Program-made: the position numbers and the translations under genes | The notes under the pieces: generated by a model | What the model was told of the DNA's origin: nothing | Seen by the model: only the letters and a program-made list of their open reading frames with translations | Databases searched by the model: none | Assembly (NCBI GenBank): GCA_965644295.1 | Contig: CBFFRP010000159.1 | Span: forward strand, 61,676-125,675 | Direction of reading: 5' to 3' | From: Paraphysomonas bandaiensis | Lineage: Eukaryota > Chrysophyceae | Length of the DNA: 64,000 nucleotides | In this document: piece after piece, positions 22,901-34,016 of the stretch | How the letters are laid out: the number at the start of each line of letters is the position of its first letter | Numbering within the stretch: position 1 is the first letter of the stretch

Positions 22901-25747
22901 AATTCTCTTGGAGGGCAACATTTCCTCTCTACTTGGTGTTGACGACCAAGGTAAACTACTTAACGAGGCGTCTCGCAATACTAGTTGCACAGACAGTGGC
23001 TCGGAAAACGACAGTGACAGTGGAAACGAGAGCGATTCGAGTGCGAAGTCTTCTCGTTCGTATCTCAAGGGATCGGACATTTATAGGACGCGTAAGTATA
23101 ACTCCTGTATGCCACATGTAGTTATGCTCGTTGCAGGAAAAAAACTAATGGCAGCAATTGTAAGACGACGGAATAAACTGAAAGAACTAAGGGATAAAGG
23201 AAATAAGGTGGGCATGTAAATTGTTTTATGCTTGTTATTTGAATTGTGGCGTGCAGCTTGACAATAAACTGAATAAATTAAAGAAATTTCTCAAAGGAGA
23301 AGAGTCGAAAAGGTTGCTTGGCATTATGATTTCGTAGTATTATCACAAACCTTGTTATGTTTTAGAACTGCATCTTATCAGAATATTATCAAACTCGCTA
23401 GAGGTGACACGAAAAAGGGACGCAAAGCGACTTTATATTTTAGCGGTATGGAAGATATTTGTGCACAATAATCATGTAGTAATTGAAATACAGAAGTTGA
23501 ACTTAATTCCATCAGAGACCGTAACAAAAAATTACGTAAAGAGAAGGCGATGTGGCAGCGAAAGTACGTCATTCCGGGGTCATCGTTCATTTTAATCTGT
23601 TTTTTCTCAGGTTGACATCACTGCTTAAGACTCCTGCGAAAGAGCTAGAGGCTTCCAAAAGCTCTTTATCGTCCAATCCAGCGACAGTAGACGGAACACT
23701 GCAGCATTTGCAGCACTCTTCAACATCGAGGTCATCAGATATTCAGGATATGTCGACCCCGCATACACAGGATGCATCCCAGAGCAGTGAATCTGATCGC
23801 TTAGCTGATGGGATAGACTTAACATCTGGAAAGTCAACGGTACTGTTTTCTATCTGAGCCATATTGCGAATAATAGCTGATATCCTAAGGCTGACCGAGA
23901 TTCCGCTAAGAGAAGTGATCGTACTGCCTCGATTCCGCAGGCAGCGTTGATAGAGTGCCCTGAACCGCGTGCGCGCACAGGGCCAGCAATCATAGAAAAG
24001 AGTTACAGCCAGGAACTAATGGAATATGCCACAAGGTTTGTTTCGATGTTTTCGAGCTATGTGTTCAATATATGTTCCAGGTCTTTTGAAGAAGCCCTTC
24101 TGGCTGAAGACGATGAGAATATATTTGATGATCACAACAAACTTCTCGAAAAACTGGTGTGTTAATTCAATTGAAGTAGTATAGTAAACGTGCTTCATCG
24201 TCTATGTAGCTCACTTCCCAGAAGAATTTATCTGCTCCTCAGAAGCAACGTCTGCAGACAGGTTTTTGGAGGATTTTTTAATATCTGTTTTTGATTTTGG
24301 GAATAAATGTAGAATTTGGTGCTACTAAATTACCGACTCTTGAACAGTCACTCAAGGAGCTTCAGGATTTCATTAAAATTGAAAGAGTGGATGTTCCGCG
24401 CTCACCTGATCAACTCGGTCGTCAGCGGTACGATCTCTCTATGATGCTGAGTTTTATATAAAATGTTGCTGTAACAGGACTGATAAGAGAGTGAAGGTAG
24501 TTATCGGTGATACTTCGGATGGCAGTGTATTTAACGGTGACAGCAACTTTCTTGTTCGAGGAATGAATTTACATAGCAGAGAAAGTAATCAGCGGACTCA
24601 GAAGGACCAGGGTGTCGGGCAAGAAGGAACAGAGAGGGGACTCTCTGCGAGGCTTTCTTTACCATCTTTTCCATCGACACACCGTTCTAATGCTATAGAC
24701 AGTGAAGGAGACGTTACAGCAACGATAGTGTATACAGGTAATGCGGGACTGTTAGAGGAGGACGACGAGGAAAAGAAGTCGAAAATCGACGGCATGTCAA
24801 CAGAACCTGTGCCGCATTCAGATATTAATGACTCTGTGTCTATCAACTTGTCAGAGTTTGAGGGGCCGAAGCAAAGGAGTGACAATGCCTCAGTACCAAC
24901 AGCTACTGACTCCAGACCGACGTCATATATGACACCCACAACGGCGCACCGGAAGTATTTGAGCAGTGCCCAGTTAGACCACTCACGGAATAAGAATTCT
25001 CCTGCTCCAGTTTACAATTATCCGCGCTTCGCAGGTGAAAATAGTGTTCATGGTAGCCCTGCCGTGGTTGATATGTTCAGTGCTGCGTTGAACACTGTCC
25101 CTGAGGCGAAGCCAGCCTCGGTTATGTTTACTTCACACAAACTGAATACATCGAAGAATTGGCCAGACTCAGTGGGAAAATATGTGCGACAGGACGAACC
25201 CGATGAAGCCCATTCGGAAAGTGTGGACGAACCGATGGAAATTGTGTCTGATGTGGACAGATACAAGAGTTCGCTATTCGCACGTAGCATCGTGACACGT
25301 CAGCTCATAGGGCGTTCATCATGGGACAGAGTTGTAGGCATGCATTCTGAGTTCGTGAGAGAATACATATTATCTCAACTGCGAGACCCGCGAATTGTGT
25401 TTATTATTAATACTGCAGATACAGAGAGAGAAAAGGACCGTTCTGCTATCCGTGCGATGTATTCCAATGCGCCTTCTTTGGATGCTAAACTTGACAGTAC
25501 ATGTATGCCTTGGTTGGGAAAATCAGAAACTCTGATTCCACCATGTCTGATGCATGCGAATAGTGGCGACGCAGTTAGTTCTTTGGAGCTGCAAGAAGAA
25601 GAAAGTGAGGCATATGATAGTTTTCCTGTAATCTCTGCAGAGGATAGTTGTATTAGTAAAGTCATACCGCAGTTAACGGTACATGAGCCTATAGCACCCA
25701 AGCCATCATTTTCACCCCGAAAGCGATCAATGCATTGTGGAAAGTGA
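19979..25747 (+). CDS. large multi-exon coiled-coil protein, unknown function
   Basis: Starting at ATG 19979, many exons of 40-500 nt (I count roughly twenty) are separated by short GT-AG introns. Successive segments read in order: MRKQSRVTIVAPKS, VFKLNENQLE joined to GVRRMEFDPALV, AIELRAKDRQKIVAVYDKFRKF, LQRLETRLRERELQVARLERV, DDIQLLVHALDEVGDCIAERL, KSITRLKDQKREYDIQAK and ELEEVLKQRQEDAIKASQR. A 418-codon final exon ends at TGA 25745-25747. Charged heptad-like helices dominate the first half. Acidic and Ser-rich low-complexity stretches (ESETDDDDDEL, DSGSENDSDSGNESDSS) and a long disordered C-terminal region follow. I know no orthologue. It may be a cytoskeletal or flagellar scaffold. Exon boundaries between 22300 and 24500 are only approximate. 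Confidence 0.65.
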
Positions 25748-26215
25748 AAAAATCTTGTATTGCTGTGCATAAAGAAGTAGTAAAAGTGTATTTTTCCTTT
25801 AATGATAATGAAACATGTTTATATATGACAGATTGTTATCACCTTTGGTTACCAGGACGTATTCTGTTACGATTTTTTCTAGTATCTTATGTGCTTTAAA
25901 GGTTTCCGTTTCTGCGTTATATTCTTTTTTCTCTTCACCTTCATCACTTTCGTCATCATGATATGGAATCTCACTGGATGACTGGATATACCATGCAAAA
26001 CTGGATAATCTTTTCCATCGTCAGAAAAATATAAAATAAATTTAAAGCCCTGTTTACAGTTTACAGAGGGCGTCAGTATGAAGCGATGCGAAATGTTAGA
26101 TGAAAAAAATGTTTTCGTCGTCGTTATGTGTGTATTCAGTTGTGAACAATTGATATGATTTACCGCATCTAATCAAGTTCAGTGCACTGCTATTATATAT
26201 TACATACTATTATTA
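25748..26215. other. gap between convergent genes
   Basis: AT-rich sequence between the 3' ends of the coiled-coil gene and snurportin. No open frame of interest. It should hold both 3' untranslated regions. Confidence 0.5.
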
Positions 26216-27703
26216 TCATTTATCATTCACATCCATTATATCATCTTCTGCAACGTTGTAGACTGATTCATGGGATTGATGTAACGGCATAGCCCCATTA
26301 CAAATACTATTCGGTTGTACATCACAATCACCACCAACATTCTCCACACTATGCACTACGGGGTTCGCTACGACCGAAGCAATATGATCTATCGTGATTG
26401 GAGACGTTCTGAGCTGGTGCTTGAAAAGAATCTTGCTCCAGGAATCACCCTCAACTCTCTTTCCAGAAAGCACCTATAAGTAACACCACATGCCCATTAA
26501 TCAGAAAATGAAACTAGAGCAAGATACGTTACACATAAAGCGTAAGCACACACACAGGAGTAAACAGTAGGTAAGTGTACAACTAAGTACTTGTACTTAT
26601 ATACAGGTACAACCTTGTGCATCTGAAAACCCGTCACATGGGGTACCCCAGAGTCTGTGTAGCCAACAGAGGCCACAGCCCCTCTCACTACATCCCCGCA
26701 GACTACAGGTGCAGTCTGTAATTGAGAGGGAAGGGGAACAAGTGGGATACCTTCAAAGGTATGTAGCGCCAATTGGTGAGGTTCTGTGGAGAGCTGGAGC
26801 GCTTTGAGTGCAATTGTTTCCTCACCGTCGGCATCCAGATAGGTAGTGATAGTGGCATCCTTCCACAATAATACGAGAGGGGTCAGCCCTATTTCATATT
26901 GTCCCTCGCGATGATAGAAGAGGAGGCCATTCCTCGGATAAGGCAAAGGAGATCGATATGCTTGCTCCAGACCTGTCAGTGAGCACTCCCAGTGGGGTAC
27001 TGCACGGAAGGAGTGGGCAACTGCACCTCCACCGGATAACCCGGCCGTCTCTTCAAACTTCGTATGCAGCCAAAAAAAACGGAACTCCGCTTCACAATCA
27101 TAGCAGTCCATATCGTTCCAATTCATGATATCAAGAGCATAGTAAGTGTTATCTGCAGGAGTATATATGCACTCAAGTATAGCAGATGATCCATGTCGTC
27201 CAGTCATACCTCCTCCAGGTAGAGGTGACTTAAAACTATGCAACATACATCCATTCTCCAAGTAACTAATAGTCCGCCCTCGAGAAGATACAACAACACA
27301 CCTCTTACCCTCTGGTCGTGCAACTACATACCAATTGCATCTATTAGCATGATATGATCCTAAGTCTGAAGGTATCTCCACCATCCATTCAGGTACACAC
27401 AGCTGACTCTCTTTTATATACTTATCTTTTCGATTACGTCTATTTGAAGTGTCTTCACGAGTCGGGGTATCTTCGATTAGACGTCTCTGATTGGCTAGAT
27501 CTCGACGAAGTGACTTTTGTCTTTTTAAATATTCGTTTCGTTTAGTTTCTTGTGAATACTTATGACTACGTTGCTTGTATCTGTAATACACATCCAATTA
27601 GAAACGAAGAGTGAGATTCACATACCCACTATACTGTGTATAGAATCTCATGGACAATATTAGAATATGGTTTGTACCTGTCTTTCAGTCGAAACTCAGA
27701 CAT
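26216..27703 (-). CDS. SNUPN: snurportin-1, m3G-cap snRNP import adaptor
   Basis: Three exons (27678-27703, 26614-27580, 26216-26473) give 416 residues. The N-terminal importin-beta-binding region is basic (RYKQRSHKYSQETKRNEYLKRQKSLRR). The cap-binding domain carries the family signatures PEWMVEIPSDLG, WYVVARPEGKRCVVVSSRG, SPLPGGG, ECIYTPADNTYYALDIMNW, YDCEAEFRFFWLHTKF and NGLLFYHREGQYEIGLTPLVLLW. Snurportin links trimethylguanosine-capped U snRNPs to importin-beta for nuclear re-entry. The C-terminal exon (about 85 residues) is acidic and not recognisable. Start choice: the only ATG giving the IBB in frame lies in the 26-nt first exon. Confidence 0.92.
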
Positions 27704-28465
27704 CTTTGCTTCTGTAGTTCTAAAATGAAGTATCCAGTGTATGCCAAGATTAGGGTGCAATGACTGTAAGGTTCATACGGAACATCATGAAGAGTTATGT
27801 AATCCACATACAGCAGCATTGTCTGCATCTATACTTCATACTATGTGCAAGTAGGCAACAATATGCACCATAATACACTGTTATACGGTAAATACACATA
27901 CTTTATACTCTGGTATACTACAGCAGTACGTGATGAAATAGGCATCGGGATGGACGATTTCATATCTAAATATCTCAGTTCTATGAATCTGTCACACTAC
28001 TTCAGTGTGGTCATCGAATTCACAGTGTACTGCTGCTATCAATAGACTCATTTGTGAGGTGTATGTCTATGTATGCATATGTGTGTGTCTATATATAAGC
28101 ATATGCTGTTCATGGTACTGCTAATCTATCCGATATCTTCTCTTAAAATCTAGTCATGGAATATGGCTGCTAGGTAATGAGTAATGAAACGTATATGTAT
28201 ATGTACGCTTCTATTTATATGCCTGTATACTCGTATGTATTCATCTGTATAAAGTGTGTATGTAGCACACTTCTCTCACTTTCTTCTTCTGTGAAAATAG
28301 TCATCCAATTGTAGGGATGATCTGTCACATGTAGTCCTATATATACTATTGTACGCATAGCTATATATAGACACACATACAGTGCTAGTATGTACCGCTA
28401 GCGTCTGTTGGTAGTATCGATATAAGCAGCCTATTGAATAGATCTCTGTAGATCTCACTCAACCC
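27704..28465. other. divergent intergenic region
   Basis: AT-rich with many TATA/GTATGTAT words, between snurportin (-) and the P-loop gene (+). No convincing reading frame. Confidence 0.4.
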
Positions 28466-30943
28466 ATGCACTTGTCTCTTCCCCCTCCGCAACAACTCAT
28501 CTTCATCATCCTTATTATCCTAACATACTTAACGGGCCGTATACGGGCCGCACTCCCGTGTTCCCTCCCGTCACTTAACAATACTTACCTCCCATTCCAT
28601 GAATTACAGCACCAAATCCAGCGTCTCGAGCAAGACATGCTCACCATGGAGGCGCATAGAGGGGTCATCGTCACGATTGGTCTCTCTGGCAGCGGAAAGT
28701 CCACAACAGTAAACTTTGCAACCAAACAGCCGTTACATGTCCTGTTGGATGATTTTGGATATACATACAGTCGAATCGATCCTTTCAACCCCCCTTGTGG
28801 CGCTATCGGCTCTAGATTCACATCCAATACTACTATACCTTGTATCCTGGAGAACTTCATTGATATGCCTGGGCTGAATGACAACAGAGGCCCTGTCACT
28901 GAGATAACTGGAAAATTTGCTCTTACCAAAATATTGACTAATTTCAGCTCCATTACGTTCCTGATATGTATTCCTCAGTATTATTTAGTTACTCAGGATC
29001 GTGCCTGTAGACTCAAGGAATTAATTAGTCATCTACAACCTCTAATAGCTGCGAACTCAGTGGAGACTTTTGTTACTTTTTCGAATATTGTTGTCACTTT
29101 TGCTACTCATTCGGACACCCATGTTATACGTTCGCGTTTTAGGCGTATGTTGGAAGAGGTTCCCAATCTCTCCCGAAATCAGGCCCGCATACTTTTGGAA
29201 TGGTCCAAAGAGGATTTCAACAGAATATCATTCATTAGAATGCCGACTCGCGCTGGTATACTTCACCCTGAAGATTACACAAGTGTGCTCAAGCCGTATT
29301 CAGTGTATGTATCTGATATTCACTATGATTGGAGTTTTTTATCAGAGTCAGTAAGGGAGTTTCTGGATTATATGAAAAGAATCATGTCCCATGACATAAT
29401 CACTATCATGGATCGGTTTTATGATAGAATAGACACATTGACTACTGAGTATATTGCCGAACATCATTTCGATGATAGTGGAAGGTTGATACGAGAAAGG
29501 CTCAGCAACATAGTGGAGTCTATTCAAACGTCTGTGAACGATGGAAGTGTGGCTGCTCTAGGAAAAGCCGTAGAAGTATTGGACCCATGCACTGCTGCTG
29601 GATTAAGAGACATCGCGAACACACAAAGCGTTTTGATCTCTGCCTGTGGTTTGCGTGGCCTGCCTCTTGATGTACAGGTTTCTTCCGTGTCATTGTTAAT
29701 AGAATGGTTAAGCGGTATGACACGCAACCCAGTTTTAGAAGCCAGCCCTGATCGCCTGGTGGTGATTGGAGGGGTTGTGGGAGCCCGCGATCTCTCAGAT
29801 TCGTTTCCCATCTCAATGTTTCCTGCTGATAGCGAAATTGAAGTAGTGGCATCTGCTTCACATTTCTTCTTTGACAGTGACTTACGTATGCAGAACAGAA
29901 GTCTGCTCATAAGTGCCCAGAACTGCTGGCTGGGCACTGCTCTTGTCCATGTCGATCTGTCTGGCGCCCCTGCACTTACTCCTTCCTGCACACACCCAGG
30001 TGGTAACCCCGGCAGTCCAGGTAATCCCGGAGGACACTTTGCGTTGTCTTGCACTTTTCACACTCTTCCGCGCTATACACTCAAAGAGGAAGTTGGGATG
30101 ATAGTGAATGTATCAGGAGGGACGGGCGGCAGCGGCTGTGATGGGGCGGCTGGTGCCCCAGGCGATCCGGCTATTCCTGGTGAAATTTCTCACGACGGAA
30201 GAGTGCTTCTTGCGCCTCATTTACATAGCGTAGTTCCAGGAATTCTGGCAGATGTACATATCTATCGTAGCGGGTTCCCAGCCGGCGCAGGGGGAGTAGG
30301 GGGCATGGGTGGAAGAGGGGGGAAGGGGGGGCTTCCCGGACAAACACACCTTCCTCCTGCCCTAATTTTACACGATGGATCAACGAAATCAGATGAAGTC
30401 GAAGAACTATCTGTCATGAACGCAGTACAAGTAGTTCGTGACGTCGGTAATCGTGGTCTTGATGGTGTAGGTGGTACAGGAGGAGCGGGCGGAAGGCACA
30501 GTGTATTGTATCAACAACAGGTGTTTGTCACCTCCTCGAACGCTTGTGGAATTGCAGCTAGCGCAGCGTTATCTGCTGGGATTTTGTTGACTGGAGTGGC
30601 TGCTGTGCGCTTTTTGGACACGCCAGGGGGGATCATTAATGCTATGTATGCCGTCAATTATGCTTCAGGGACACTCGGTGTATCGACTGCGCTAGTGGGA
30701 TGTGTAGCAACCATACTTATCTCTGTCATAACCACAGTTACCAACATATTCTTTTCTGAAAGTTGTCAATGGGGTGCCACTCTGCCTAAAGAAATTCGAG
30801 ATAGGGATTTTAAAGCCCCGGATGGTTTTCGAGGCGGATGCTGTCTCGATTGGCCTGCTAGTGAAGGGAGTCCTAGAGAAAGACCTTTTCCAGCGTCATT
30901 TACTGACATTATTATGAGTAGTCGAGAGAAACGTGTACTCTAG
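28466..30943 (+). CDS. secretory-pathway AIG1-like P-loop NTPase with collagen-like Gly-rich segments
   Basis: A single 825-codon exon, unusual here. Residues 1-30 form a hydrophobic signal peptide or signal anchor (LIFIILIILTYL). A Walker A/G1 motif GLSGSGKST lies at 72-80, a G3 motif DMPGLND at 133-139, and VVTFATHSD resembles the AIG1/GIMAP G4 region. A helical region follows, then four glycine-rich blocks (GGNPGSPGNPGG, GGTGGSGCDGAAGAPG, GAGGVGGMGGRGGKGG, GNRGLDGVGGTGGAGG) with partial G-x-y periodicity. Two hydrophobic helices near residues 695-770 could span or insert into a membrane. GTPases of this type are normally cytosolic, so the signal sequence is odd. It could lie in the ER lumen, or the N-terminus could be an anchor leaving the domain in the cytosol. 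Absence of introns suggests retroposition, transfer or recent expansion. Confidence 0.7.
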   Translation: MHLSLPPPQQLIFIILIILTYLTGRIRAALPCSLPSLNNTYLPFHELQHQIQRLEQDMLTMEAHRGVIVTIGLSGSGKSTTVNFATKQPLHVLLDDFGYTYSRIDPFNPPCGAIGSRFTSNTTIPCILENFIDMPGLNDNRGPVTEITGKFALTKILTNFSSITFLICIPQYYLVTQDRACRLKELISHLQPLIAANSVETFVTFSNIVVTFATHSDTHVIRSRFRRMLEEVPNLSRNQARILLEWSKEDFNRISFIRMPTRAGILHPEDYTSVLKPYSVYVSDIHYDWSFLSESVREFLDYMKRIMSHDIITIMDRFYDRIDTLTTEYIAEHHFDDSGRLIRERLSNIVESIQTSVNDGSVAALGKAVEVLDPCTAAGLRDIANTQSVLISACGLRGLPLDVQVSSVSLLIEWLSGMTRNPVLEASPDRLVVIGGVVGARDLSDSFPISMFPADSEIEVVASASHFFFDSDLRMQNRSLLISAQNCWLGTALVHVDLSGAPALTPSCTHPGGNPGSPGNPGGHFALSCTFHTLPRYTLKEEVGMIVNVSGGTGGSGCDGAAGAPGDPAIPGEISHDGRVLLAPHLHSVVPGILADVHIYRSGFPAGAGGVGGMGGRGGKGGLPGQTHLPPALILHDGSTKSDEVEELSVMNAVQVVRDVGNRGLDGVGGTGGAGGRHSVLYQQQVFVTSSNACGIAASAALSAGILLTGVAAVRFLDTPGGIINAMYAVNYASGTLGVSTALVGCVATILISVITTVTNIFFSESCQWGATLPKEIRDRDFKAPDGFRGGCCLDWPASEGSPRERPFPASFTDIIMSSREKRVL

Positions 30944-31625
30944 TGTGTCGAATTTTTACCACATATAATTTTTATTTTATGGATTCCTGTTGTGCTATTT
31001 GTTCTTAATTTCGTTGTGAAGTTATTTTTTAATATTGTGCTTATTTTTCTAATTCGAAAGCTTCTTAGTTTCAGTATGTACCCATCAGCCATCAGATAAG
31101 TACACACATCGATTCCATTGTAGGGGGTATATCAAAAACGGGATAAGTAGAATAAAAAGCCGCCATATTGCACAAACGTTATGTTTATAAGTAATAAGCA
31201 GCTGGTCATGAAAGTTCGACCAAGTTGAGGTGGTCCTGTTGAAAAACTACTACATTAACTATCATATTACTAGTTTTCATAGTACAGTCAACTACTACTG
31301 TATTCGTTGAGTAGCGGTTATCATATTTCAAAGACCTAGAACTACAACTTTACTTGCAAAACTCAACAGTTCCTACATATTTCCGCTCAACCTTTAAAAC
31401 ATTCAGGAAAGCATTGTTACATTGTTACCAAAGTATCTAAATCATCGGTACCAGAAGTAGCGCGAAGTGACAGCAGTAACACCCATGTAACTAACACTAC
31501 TACATACTACACACCACCTCGTTCGCAAGCAAACTAGCAACGTACTATTGAAACCGACAAAAGTGGATAAGACTGTGGATCACATCAGATGCCTCCTCAA
31601 AAACCACTCAATAGAAGACAAGAGC
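30944..31625. other. intergenic
   Basis: AT-rich sequence between the convergent P-loop and lectin genes. No coding potential seen. Confidence 0.5.
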
Positions 31626-33204
31626 TTACAAAATATGCCTCTTGATAAGCTTTTTGTAGAAAATGAAAAGGCCAATAGCAGATGCTAGCAGCAGAACGAC
31701 AATGATAAGGAAGGGCAGTTTCCAACTCCCAGCAGATGTCATGGAGCTCTCCAGAGAGGACTCGAGCTGCTTGTTGAGCTGGGACTCCATGCCCTTCACC
31801 TTCCTATTCATATTTCCATTCAGCTGAAGCTCCAACCGGTTCAGACGACTCTCAAGAGTTCCGTCCACCTCCTTCTTAATAACCTAATACCCAGTATCAG
31901 AATTCGACCCTACGATATAAATTCACGAAAACACTTACCGCCTCCAGATCTTCAATCCGCCCCTCTGCCTTGTCTTCACGCTTCTCAAGTTTGGAGACCA
32001 TGTTACTGATGTGGTCATCAACAGATGCGAGCTCATGCTCGACATGATGGCTCAGGGTTTCGAATTGTGTCACAAGAGAGTTTATCTTCTCCTCAATCCT
32101 GCGCAAAACAGTAAAACACAATGCTGGAATTGAATAGCTCAGTGAACTGCACCTGTGTAGTCTGGTTTCAGTATCCTCACCAATGGCGACGGGAAAAGGC
32201 GTAATGGTCTTGCGCTTCTCTTCTTCCTGCTCCAACACTTCATACTCGCTGAAAGAAAGCAGAGAGATCACGTCATGGTTGTCTGCCAGCTGTCCCGTGG
32301 ATGCAGTCACCCCGACGTAAGCCTTGGTGAGCCAATCTCGTGGAAGGCCTGGGTTTACGACTGTTGCACACTCAGTCCAATCGCCGGAGTTAACCGGATC
32401 AATCGCCACAACAATTCTGTAGGAATTGCAATGAGCATTGAAAAAACATGCAGTAAAACTCACTTCTCGTTATCAATAACAACTTTCGCACGAGCAGCGT
32501 TCGTAACAGAAAAATCTGCACGCTCAGCATGAAATCTAAAGTTCGCATTGCAGCCCTGCAGCGATATACACTTGAGTTCAAAATATATAACGACGAGACA
32601 AATTTCACCTGAATGTCGTCAGTCATCATCTCGAAGGTCTTCTCGCCATCATTGATGAGAATTGTGACATCACGATGAGCATTAATATTTTCCGTATTTC
32701 TGAACGTGTCAAATATGACGCCTACTCCGAGAAACTTTTCCTGTGAGCCGTGAAGATCACCAGCATTGTAGTAGGACTGTTGGGTGATCCATAGTGCAAT
32801 ACCATCACCAAAGAAATTCTTCCCCTGTCCAGATATTCTGAATTTGAATATGCAAGAGTACTGAGGGACACCAAGAGGCTTGCGTGACCAGAGGGCCCCC
32901 TTCTTACTCTACATTATAGTGTACAAGCATCAGCGGGTCATCAAGTATATGAGCAGATATGTCACCTGTCTATCAGGAGTCAATCGAGCAAAATTAGAAT
33001 TAACAACTGCGTGTCCCGCTGTCCTCCAAAACTTTCCTACCATTCTATATATATATATCAGGTGCATCTATGGTGCTATGTACGGTATCGCTACCTCTGA
33101 CCGGAGTTGTCGATATCTTCGAATGGAGGCTCGAAGGACTGGTATTCGAGTTTGGTGCATGAAACCAACCCCATGCAGAGGGAAAGGAAGCTGATCAATC
33201 TCAT
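31626..33204 (-). CDS. L-type (ERGIC-53/VIP36-like) transmembrane cargo lectin
   Basis: About seven exons. The first encodes a signal peptide (MRLISFLSLCMGLVSC) and the lectin-domain start (KLEYQSFEPPFEDI). Following exons give GHAVVNSNFARLTPDRQ, FFGDGIALWITQQS, VIFDTFRN and GVTASTGQLADNHDVISLLSF, which match conserved strands of ERGIC-53/VIP36 lectins, including the Gly-Asp-Gly carbohydrate/calcium region. A coiled-coil stalk follows (EEKINSLVTQFETL, KLEKREDKAEGRIEDLEA), then a transmembrane helix (LPFLIIVVLLLASAIGLFIFY) and a short cytosolic tail KKLIKRHIL. The family binds high-mannose glycans and carries glycoproteins between ER and Golgi. The stalk suggests oligomerisation, as in ERGIC-53. 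Exact exon borders were not all checked. Confidence 0.85.
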
Positions 33205-33327
33205 GTTTATTCTTGGGAATGTTGTATGGGTATATGGGAGGTTATGTGACCAGGAGGGAGTTTGTTTGAGTGGTTTGACACGTGCACCTATAAGTGTTTA
33301 CACAGCAATACACACACACAGACCAAC

Positions 33328-33502
33328 TACATACATACATACATACATACATACATACATACATACATACATACATACATACATACATACATACATACAT
33401 ACATACATACATACATACATACATACATACATACATACATACATACATACATACATACATACATACATACATACATACATACATACATACATACATACAT
33501 AC
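33328..33502. repeat. (ACAT)n tetranucleotide array, about 175 bp
   Basis: Nearly perfect TACA repeats, preceded by a short (CA)n run and ending ATACCTACACTG. The array lies about 125 bp upstream of the lectin start. Open frames across it are artefacts. Confidence 0.98.
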
Positions 33503-34016
33503 CTACACTGTACTCCAGTACTCTGCTCTGAAAGAATTGTATTATTATACCGTATTTCAAATATGCTTTTTTTGACTTTTACAACAAAACCGGGATTTTT
33601 TAACAGAAATCAAAGATAGAGTACAATCTGAGAAAATCAGTTGGAGCAAACTCCAGGTATTCGGTATTCTAGATCACACCATATGAATGGATGCAGAGTG
33701 TATCAACCCCGTAGCCCAGCATATACAACCGTATACCATATACGTATATACTACTAGTATATAGAAAATTTCATATTCGAGGGAGACCCTACACACATCC
33801 GTATTCTTGCACCTCTCTATACTATTGTAGGTATACTGGATCCACGCATACTGTATGTCCGATGCCTACATCGCCTCTGGTGACATCATGCAGCTATATT
33901 CTTGCTTCGATCGCATCTCCATATCTGACTGCATGTAACTTCATCCATATCATTGACTTATATTCAACTACTGTATTGGCAGATACTCATCCCGTGTAGC
34001 CCTATTGTCCTCTACA
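33503..34016. other. intergenic
   Basis: AT-rich sequence upstream of the type I membrane protein gene. No gene seen. Confidence 0.4.
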
